From Diplonema papillatum (Eukaryota > Euglenozoa > Diplonemea > Diplonemida > Diplonemidae): 64,000 bases of DNA. A program made the translations under genes and the position numbers. The stretch covers positions 124,001 to 188,000 of the forward strand of contig JAPJBO010000408.1 of assembly GCA_030068145.1 (NCBI GenBank), written 5' to 3'. Positions 57,286-64,000 of the stretch are shown here, in pieces (position 1 is the stretch's first letter; every line of letters starts with the position of its first letter). The notes beneath the pieces are model-generated. The model was not told the DNA's origin. It was given only the letters and a program-made list of their open reading frames with translations, and ran no database searches.

Positions 57286-58023
57286 CTACGATGAGTGGTA
57301 AGTCGCCGCAGGGTGGGGCACTTCGGAGGCCTTCCTCCAGTAGAAGTCCATCCAGTTGTGTGCCTCATAGATCGTCTCCTCGACACTGGTGTTCTGGATG
57401 TTCTCCGCTCGCAGGTTCTGGAAGTGGAACACTCTGTTGTCAGTCGTGTACACATCGATTCTCTTCGGCGTCGTGTTCGGAATGTGCAAACTGGCAATCA
57501 ACTTGTACGGAGCAGACTCCTTCAAGCTCAGCTTCTTGTCTTTGTTTCCATCAGCGAAGTGAACGCCACAGCTGGTGATTGCCAGTTTGCCAAGGTGCTG
57601 GTGGGCCTTGCCGTCGACATACATACATTGGTACACCTCGATCACAGTCTCGTACTTGTGAAGCTCTGGGAAGCATTGCATGAACCACTTCTGTTCAGCT
57701 TCACTCGCCTTCTTGTGGAACCTGTCTGTCATCGAGTGCTGTGTGTGGGACAGTGTGGCTGCTGCTTTCGCCCCTGCCAGGTGAGCCGCGCTCCTTGCCT
57801 TGTCCATCATTCCCTTCTTGTGTTCTTTGTTCTCGAGGTGCGCTGCCTGCGCGTATTCGACGCGTTGCTGTGCTTTCGTCTCCTCGTGGTGTTGTTCCAC
57901 CTTGCGCTGTTCTTCCGGCGTTGCTTTGTTCACAACTTGTGTAGGCATCGGCGCGCCACCAGTGTACTTTGCAGGCCCGCACGTCGTGGGCTGGAAAGCA
58001 ACGGTCTCAGACGTGGTCGGCAT
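57286..58023 (-). CDS. GRAM-domain protein, array copy 3
   Basis: The protein is identical to the others, with a few synonymous differences (for example CACACAGCACTC against CACGCAGCACTC). From its 5' side onward the spacers switch to a second class (CAGGTCAGGGCCCCTCAGAA, GAATACTATGTCGGAGGCTA), so copy 3 sits at the junction of two sub-arrays. Confidence 0.88.
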   Translation of the reverse strand: MPTTSETVAFQPTTCGPAKYTGGAPMPTQVVNKATPEEQRKVEQHHEETKAQQRVEYAQAAHLENKEHKKGMMDKARSAAHLAGAKAAATLSHTQHSMTDRFHKKASEAEQKWFMQCFPELHKYETVIEVYQCMYVDGKAHQHLGKLAITSCGVHFADGNKDKKLSLKESAPYKLIASLHIPNTTPKRIDVYTTDNRVFHFQNLRAENIQNTSVEETIYEAHNWMDFYWRKASEVPHPAATYHSS

Positions 58024-58727
58024 GGTTAGTAGGGTCTTGTGTGAAGTTGTGTAAGCTGAAGCGTGTTGACTGTTTCGTGTTGAGGCACGATTACGTATGA
58101 CAGGTCAGGGCCCCTCAGAAAACATGAATACTATGTCGGAGGCTAGCTAAGTTCGGTAGCAACAACCATGCTTGGCCCGACTTTGCGCTGTTCTGCCGAA
58201 ATGCGCCACTCTGTACTAGGCATGCGGCTTTTTTAGCTAGTTCTGCAATAATAATATGTTATGCGGTATCGGCCAAGTTGCGCATTTTTTCTACGGTCAC
58301 TTCTTAAGACCCCTTAGGACAAGTCTCACCGTCCGTGCAGAGTGAAAGTCGAAGAAGTTGTCGGCTCTGCTTGTAGCTTCCTGAGCGTCCGCAGGTTCTC
58401 GCTGCGTGTCTCCGTTGCTGACGGATTTGTTTCGTGTTTCTGCAACCATAAAATTTGCGTCGGCGAAATACGGCGCCCAAACGCGAAAGGAAATGAAAGC
58501 CTTTTCTGTCAAGCTGAGGATAGCTAGTGTGGCTTTGACGCGACTAACCAGCAACTGTCAAGAGAGAGGTAGCAAACAGGTGAGAAATGCACGGGTGGGA
58601 ATGGGTCACGTCGGGCCGAGTTCAAGCAGAATGTTGCCAATCTACCCAGCCTGACGCGGGGGGAGGTTAGAGAAAGAATTGCTAATTGGCAAACTGCTGG
58701 TCATGGGAACAGTAGTAGTCGGACAGC

Positions 58728-59465
58728 TTACGAAGAGTGGTACGTCGCCGCAGGGTGGGGCACTTCGGAGGCCTTCCTCCAGTAGAAGTCCATCCAGTTG
58801 TGTGCCTCGTAGATCGTCTCCTCGACACTGGTGTTCTGGATGTTCTCCGCTCGCAGGTTCTGGAAGTGGAACACTCTGTTGTCAGTCGTGTACACATCGA
58901 TTCTCTTCGGCGTCGTGTTCGGAATGTGCAAACTGGCAATCAACTTGTACGGAGCAGACTCCTTCAAGCTCAGCTTCTTGTCTTTGTTTCCATCAGCGAA
59001 GTGAACGCCACAGCTGGTGATTGCCAGTTTGCCAAGGTGCTGGTGGGCCTTGCCGTCGACATACATACATTGGTACACCTCGATCACAGTCTCGTACTTG
59101 TGAAGCTCTGGGAAGCATTGCATGAACCACTTCTGTTCAGCTTCACTCGCCTTCTTGTGGAACCTGTCTGTCATCGAGTGCTGCGTGTGGGACAGTGTGG
59201 CTGCTGCTTTCGCCCCTGCCAGGTGAGCCGCGCTCCTTGCCTTGTCCATCATTCCCTTCTTGTGTTCTTTGTTCTCGAGGTGCGCTGCCTGCGCGTATTC
59301 GACGCGTTGCTGTGCTTTCGTCTCCTCGTGGTGTTGTTCCACCTTGCGCTGTTCTTCCGGCGTTGCTTTGTTCACAACTTGTGTAGGCATCGGCGCGCCA
59401 CCAGTGTACTTTGCAGGCCCGCACGTCGTGGGCTGGAAAGCAACGGTCTCAGACGTGGTCGGCAT
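58728..59465 (-). CDS. GRAM-domain protein, array copy 4
   Basis: The protein is identical to the others. Start-to-start spacing to copy 3 is 1442 bases, the standard unit of this half of the array. The spacer on its 5' side (59466-60511) is 1046 bases instead of 704 because of the inserted family A element. Confidence 0.88.
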   Translation of the reverse strand: MPTTSETVAFQPTTCGPAKYTGGAPMPTQVVNKATPEEQRKVEQHHEETKAQQRVEYAQAAHLENKEHKKGMMDKARSAAHLAGAKAAATLSHTQHSMTDRFHKKASEAEQKWFMQCFPELHKYETVIEVYQCMYVDGKAHQHLGKLAITSCGVHFADGNKDKKLSLKESAPYKLIASLHIPNTTPKRIDVYTTDNRVFHFQNLRAENIQNTSVEETIYEAHNWMDFYWRKASEVPHPAATYHSS

Positions 59466-59698
59466 GGTTAGTAGGGTCTTGTGTGAAGTTGTGTAAGCTG
59501 AAGCGTGTTGACTGTTTCGTGTTGAGGCACGATTACGTATGACAGGTCAGGGCCCCTCAGAAAACATGAATACTATGTCGGAGGCTAGCTAAGTTCGGTA
59601 GCAACAACCATGCTTGGCCCGACTTTGCGCTGTTCTGCCGAAATGCGCCACTCTGTACCAGGCATGCGGCTTTTTTAGCTACTTCTGCAATAATAATA

Positions 59699-60032
59699 GA
59701 GAGAGAGAGAGAGACGAGTTAGAGTGCAGGGACCATCTCTCCGAGGAGTACCCGGTCGCCCCACTACTATCCCGTACTACTACGGCGGGCGCAAGTCGTT
59801 GCGCCGTGGGCGCGGAGCGAGCCGTGGCCCTGTCAAAGATGATTGTTGCACCGATGGTGGCGCAGCCGGGGGCGTTCTGACTGGCGGACGAGACCGCCTG
59901 GCAGGCGTGTGTTGACACGTTGTTTCGCGGGCTCTCCTCCTTTTGGCAATAGCCCGCCCTATGGCGGCGGCTAGCATCTTGACAGAGAATCTCAACTCCC
60001 ACTGAACATAGGGTACGTCGTAGGGTACATCG
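59699..60032 (+). mobile_element. complete family A retroposon-like element, 334 bp, with 8-bp target-site duplication
   Basis: The other spacers of the array give the empty site (CTGCAATAATAATATGTTATG). Here the element lies between two copies of TAATAATA (59691-59698 and 60033-60040). It starts with (GA)n ACGAGTTAGAGTGCAGGGAC and ends with two short units, GGGTACGTCGTA and GGGTACATCG. Size, lack of a gene, simple-sequence ends and the duplication fit a SINE-like element, though I see no clear pol III A/B boxes. The unit length confirms it: 1784 minus 1442 equals 342, which is 334 plus 8. Confidence 0.93.
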
Positions 60033-60511
60033 TAATAATATGTTATGCGGTATCGGCCAAGTTGCGCATTTTTTCTACGGTCACTTCTTAAGACCCCTTA
60101 GGACAAGTCTCACCGTCCCTGCAGAGTGAAAGTCGAAGAAGTTGTCGGCTCTGCTTGTAGCTTCCTGAGCGTCCGCAGGTTCTCGCTGCGTTTCTCCGTT
60201 GCTGACGGATTTGTTTCGTGTTTCTGCAACCATAAAATTTGAGTCGGCGAAATACGGCGCCCAAACGCGAAAGGAAATGAAAGCCTTTTCTGTCAAGCTG
60301 AGGATAGCTAGTGTGGCTTTGACGCGACTAACCAGCAACTGTCAAGAGAGAGGTAGCAAACAGGTGAGAAATGCACGGGTGGGAATGGGTCACGTCGGGC
60401 CGAGTTCAAGCAGAATGTTGCCAATCTACCCAGCCTGACGCGGGGGGAGGTTAGAGAAAGAATTGCTAATTGGCAAACTGCTGGTCATGGGAACAGTAGT
60501 AGTCGGACAGC

Positions 60512-61249
60512 TTACGAAGAGTGGTACGTCGCCGCAGGGTGGGGCACTTCGGAGGCCTTCCTCCAGTAGAAGTCCATCCAGTTGTGTGCCTCGTAGATCG
60601 TCTCCTCGACACTGGTGTTCTGGATGTTCTCCGCTCGCAGGTTCTGGAAGTGGAACACTCTGTTGTCAGTCGTGTACACATCGATTCTCTTCGGCGTCGT
60701 GTTCGGAATGTGCAAACTGGCAATCAACTTGTACGGAGCAGACTCCTTCAAGCTCAGCTTCTTGTCTTTGTTTCCATCAGCGAAGTGAACACCGCAGCTG
60801 GTGATTGCCAGTTTGCCAAGGTGCTGGTGGGCCTTGCCGTCGACATACATACATTGGTACACCTCGATCACAGTCTCGTACTTGTGAAGCTCTGGGAAGC
60901 ATTGCATGAACCACTTCTGTTCAGCTTCACTCGCCTTCTTGTGGAACCTGTCTGTCATCGAGTGCTGCGTGTGGGACAGTGTGGCTGCTGCTTTCGCCCC
61001 TGCCAGGTGAGCCGCGCTCCTTGCCTTGTCCATCATTCCCTTCTTGTGTTCTTTGTTCTCGAGGTGCGCTGCCTGCGCGTATTCGACGCGTTGCTGTGCT
61101 TTCGTCTCCTCGTGGTGTTGTTCCACCTTGCGTTGTTCTTCCGGCGTTGCTTTGTTCACAACTTGTGTAGGCATCGGCGCGCCACCAGTGTACTTTGCAG
61201 GCCCGCACGTCGTGGGCTGGAAAGCAACGGTCTCAGACGTGGTCGGCAT
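60512..61249 (-). CDS. GRAM-domain protein, array copy 5
   Basis: The protein is identical to the others; a silent change (AACACCGCAG against AACGCCACAG) marks this copy. Its 3' spacer holds the family A element. Confidence 0.88.
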   Translation of the reverse strand: MPTTSETVAFQPTTCGPAKYTGGAPMPTQVVNKATPEEQRKVEQHHEETKAQQRVEYAQAAHLENKEHKKGMMDKARSAAHLAGAKAAATLSHTQHSMTDRFHKKASEAEQKWFMQCFPELHKYETVIEVYQCMYVDGKAHQHLGKLAITSCGVHFADGNKDKKLSLKESAPYKLIASLHIPNTTPKRIDVYTTDNRVFHFQNLRAENIQNTSVEETIYEAHNWMDFYWRKASEVPHPAATYHSS

Positions 61250-61953
61250 GGTTAGTAGGGTCTTGTGTGAAGTTGTGTAAGCTGAAGCGTGTTGACTGTT
61301 TCGTGTTGAGGCACGATTACGTATGACAGGTCAGGGCCCCTCAGAAAACATGAATACTATGTCGGAGGCTAGCTAAGTTCGGTAGCAACAACCATGCTTG
61401 GCCCGACTTTGCGCTGTTCTGCCGAAATGCGCCACTCTGTACTAGGCATGCGGCTTTTTTAGCTAGTTCTGCAATAATAATATGTTATGCGGTATCGGCC
61501 AAGTTGCGCATTTTTTCTACGGTCACTTCTTAAGACCCCTTAGGACAAGTCTCACCGTCCGTGCAGAGTGAAAGTCGAAGAAGTTGTCGGCTCTGCTTGT
61601 AGCTTCCTGAGCGTCCGCAGGTTCTCGCTGCGTGTCTCCGTTGCTGACGGATTTGTTTCGTGTTTCTGCAACCATAAAATTTGCGTCGGCGAAATACGGC
61701 GCCCAAACGCGAAAGGAAATGAAAGCCTTTTCTGTCAAGCTGAGGATAGCTAGTGTGGCTTTGACGCGACTAACCAGCAACTGTCAAGAGAGAGGTAGCA
61801 AACAGGTGAGAAATGCACGGGTGGGAATGGGTCACGTCGGGCCGAGTTCAAGCAGAATGTTGCCAATCTACCCAGCCTGACGCGGGGGGAGGTTAGAGAA
61901 AGAATTGCTAATTGGCAAACTGCTGGTCATGGGAACAGTAGTAGTCGGACAGC

Positions 61954-62691
61954 TTACGAAGAGTGGTACGTCGCCGCAGGGTGGGGCACTTCGGAGGCCT
62001 TCCTCCAGTAGAAGTCCATCCAGTTGTGTGCCTCGTAGATCGTCTCCTCGACACTGGTGTTCTGGATGTTCTCCGCTCGCAGGTTCTGGAAGTGGAACAC
62101 TCTGTTGTCAGTCGTGTACACATCGATTCTCTTCGGCGTCGTGTTCGGAATGTGCAAACTGGCAATCAACTTGTACGGAGCAGACTCCTTCAAGCTCAGC
62201 TTCTTGTCTTTGTTTCCATCAGCGAAGTGAACGCCACAGCTGGTGATTGCCAGTTTGCCAAGGTGCTGGTGGGCCTTGCCGTCGACATACATACATTGGT
62301 ACACCTCGATCACAGTCTCGTACTTGTGAAGCTCTGGGAAGCATTGCATGAACCACTTCTGTTCAGCTTCACTCGCCTTCTTGTGGAACCTGTCTGTCAT
62401 CGAGTGCTGCGTGTGGGACAGTGTGGCTGCTGCTTTCGCCCCTGCCAGGTGAGCCGCGCTCCTTGCCTTGTCCATCATTCCCTTCTTGTGTTCTTTGTTC
62501 TCGAGGTGCGCTGCCTGCGCGTATTCGACGCGTTGCTGTGCTTTCGTCTCCTCGTGGTGTTGTTCCACCTTGCGTTGTTCTTCCGGCGTTGCTTTGTTCA
62601 CAACTTGTGTAGGCATCGGCGCGCCACCAGTGTACTTTGCAGGCCCGCACGTCGTGGGCTGGAAAGCAACGGTCTCAGACGTGGTCGGCAT
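61954..62691 (-). CDS. GRAM-domain protein, array copy 6
   Basis: This is the first copy in transcription order, with an identical protein. The frame is open upstream to 62778, but the shared Met at 62691 is used. Homology to the other spacers ends about 40 bases upstream of the ATG (near 62735), so the sequence beyond is the unique 5' border of the array. Confidence 0.88.
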   Translation of the reverse strand: MPTTSETVAFQPTTCGPAKYTGGAPMPTQVVNKATPEEQRKVEQHHEETKAQQRVEYAQAAHLENKEHKKGMMDKARSAAHLAGAKAAATLSHTQHSMTDRFHKKASEAEQKWFMQCFPELHKYETVIEVYQCMYVDGKAHQHLGKLAITSCGVHFADGNKDKKLSLKESAPYKLIASLHIPNTTPKRIDVYTTDNRVFHFQNLRAENIQNTSVEETIYEAHNWMDFYWRKASEVPHPAATYHSS

Positions 62692-62735
62692 GGTTAGTAG
62701 GGTCTTGTGTGAAGTTGTGTAAACTGAAGAGTGTT

Positions 62736-63331
62736 GACTGCTACATGTTGAGACACGACTGCATACGACAAGAGTCACCGTGATCTAACGCAACAAGAAA
62801 ACGTGAAGTTGGAAACCTGTTGTGATAACCTGTAATAGGCTGCTGATAGAGCGCTCTGTCTCGTAAAAGATGAAAAAATTTGTTCTCGTGTTCACAACAG
62901 ACACCAGACCTGCTTCTGAGAAACTACCATTTTGCCCATTTGTAAGAGGCAACAGTAAGATACTACCATTTGGAGGTCAGCTGCCTATGGTGCAACCAGT
63001 TCGAGTCGAGACTACTTCGTGCAAGCAGCAACGTTGAAGCAATCCGTCTACTGCCTTCCTTCCCTGAGCGTTCCATCTGCAAGCTGGTTTTCTGTGTGCG
63101 CAAACACCAGCAAGAAGTGATGTGTGCAGAAAGAGCATGACAACCGAGCATTACTGAGACGAGGAGAGCGAAGACAGCGACAAATAAAAAGGAGAGAAAA
63201 GGCGGGACTCGTGTGCTTTTTTTAAGGACTGTTTCGTGTTTTTAAGAAGTCGGTGTTTTTGAGTCTCCGGTTGACTGTTGAGGCGGGGTAGGCCGAGTGA
63301 AGGCGGTTGCCGTGATCTGTTGTACTGTTCC

Positions 63332-63366
<35 letters not shown>

Positions 63367-64000
63367 CCACATGCAATGTGTGAGGAAACTGGACCGCCTG
63401 AAGGAGGACCTTCTGATCATGATCATCTTTGACAATTTGACACCTGAAACCACGTCCAGGATTTTGGGCTCAGGGTAGTGCGGTCAACGAAAACTCTAGC
63501 TTCCCTTTCTACTTTTTCCTACTCTCGCGGTGTACGGTGTTTCTTTGTTTTTTCGCGGGTTTCGCTAGCTACGTGTAAGAGTCCGTACAACCCCGGCAGT
63601 TCCTGTTGATGTTGTTGGTCCCGCGTAACGAGGTCTTTGGACGAAACTCAAAAGAGAACCGCCGAGAACTTCGTTTTGAATATTGCCTACGCGGGAAGAG
63701 AGGCGAAAGCAAAAAACAATAATAAAAAGACTCGCGAGATTCGAGATTCGATCCCTTGTCCGTCCTTGCGTTATCATCCCCACAGCGAACGCCTGCGTTT
63801 GTACGTGCGATTTGGCCGGTATGTGTGGGTTCAGGTTGAACAGTTGACGTTCGTCTTTAGCTGTAACAAGTATGAGCTCTAAGGAGAGCAGTTACTGAAT
63901 GTCCAGCGTTTATCGCAAAACTACCAGCCGGTGACCGCTCGCTCGCCAGTTTCCATCGTGGCAAGTGCCGCGAGCGATTGTATGACAGAGAAGTCAGTCA
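62736..64000. other. right edge, no recognised gene
   Basis: A family G piece (AGTCGGTGTTTTTGAGTCTC) is at about 63246 and a run of about 27 T at 63338-63364. No domain-bearing frame is seen. The region upstream of array copy 6 may hold its promoter or trans-splice signals, but none is identifiable. Confidence 0.35.

Noticed and set aside
54299-62697. Plus-strand frames of about 244 codons in each GRAM unit
   Set aside because: They are antisense to the GRAM frames. Their conservation only reflects conservation of the opposite strand.

Overview
The window looks like nuclear DNA of a repeat-rich eukaryote, most likely a euglenozoan protist and plausibly a diplonemid. Four observations support this. 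(1) An intron-free beta-tubulin ends in an [10 protein letters not shown]-type tail with a terminal Tyr, as trypanosomatid and other euglenozoan beta-tubulins do. (2) Every gene I can identify lies on the minus strand, as expected for long unidirectional gene clusters. (3) Genes are GC-rich and far apart, about eleven different loci in 64 kb, and are separated by transposon-like repeats. (4) Some genes have GT-AG introns, mostly with GTATG-type donors, while others have none. The assignment is inference; I saw no rRNA, tRNA or spliced-leader gene that would settle it.

Region by region, read along the plus strand with all genes on the minus strand:
0.2-4.8 kb: a P5A-type ATPase (ATP13A1/Spf1 family) in at least five exons; its 3' end lies outside the window.
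5-13 kb: intergenic repeats.
13.1-16.0 kb: a MIF4G exon, an acidic mini-exon and a coiled-coil/RING-H2 exon that splice in phase, apparently one gene; a 13-bp satellite abuts its start.
18.7-21.4 kb: a secreted serine beta-lactamase-like protein flanked by partial copies of itself.
24.1-29.1 kb: a four-exon gene fusing a Nudix-like protein to a CobW/COG0523 metallochaperone GTPase with a His-rich tail, followed at 29.2-30.6 kb by three 421-bp tandem copies of its first exon.
31.4, 41.9 and 49.5 kb: three different dithiol glutaredoxins.
40.2-40.7 kb: a truncated MULE transposase.
45.2-46.6 kb: beta-tubulin.
52.4-53.2 kb: a two-module VOC/glyoxalase-like protein with a duplicated 3' end.
54.0-62.7 kb: six tandem copies of a GRAM-domain gene encoding identical proteins, one spacer being interrupted by a 334-bp retroposon-like element with an 8-bp target-site duplication.

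The genes do not form one pathway. They are housekeeping and redox/metal functions: ER P-type ATPase, translation scaffold or E3 ligase, metal chaperone, thiol redox, cytoskeleton. The strongest structural theme is local tandem duplication, often of only one end of a gene, on a background of short inverted-repeat elements and satellites. The strongest protein-level novelties are the two apparent fusions, MIF4G/RING-H2 and Nudix-like/CobW. Both are inferred from splice-phase agreement and need transcript evidence.
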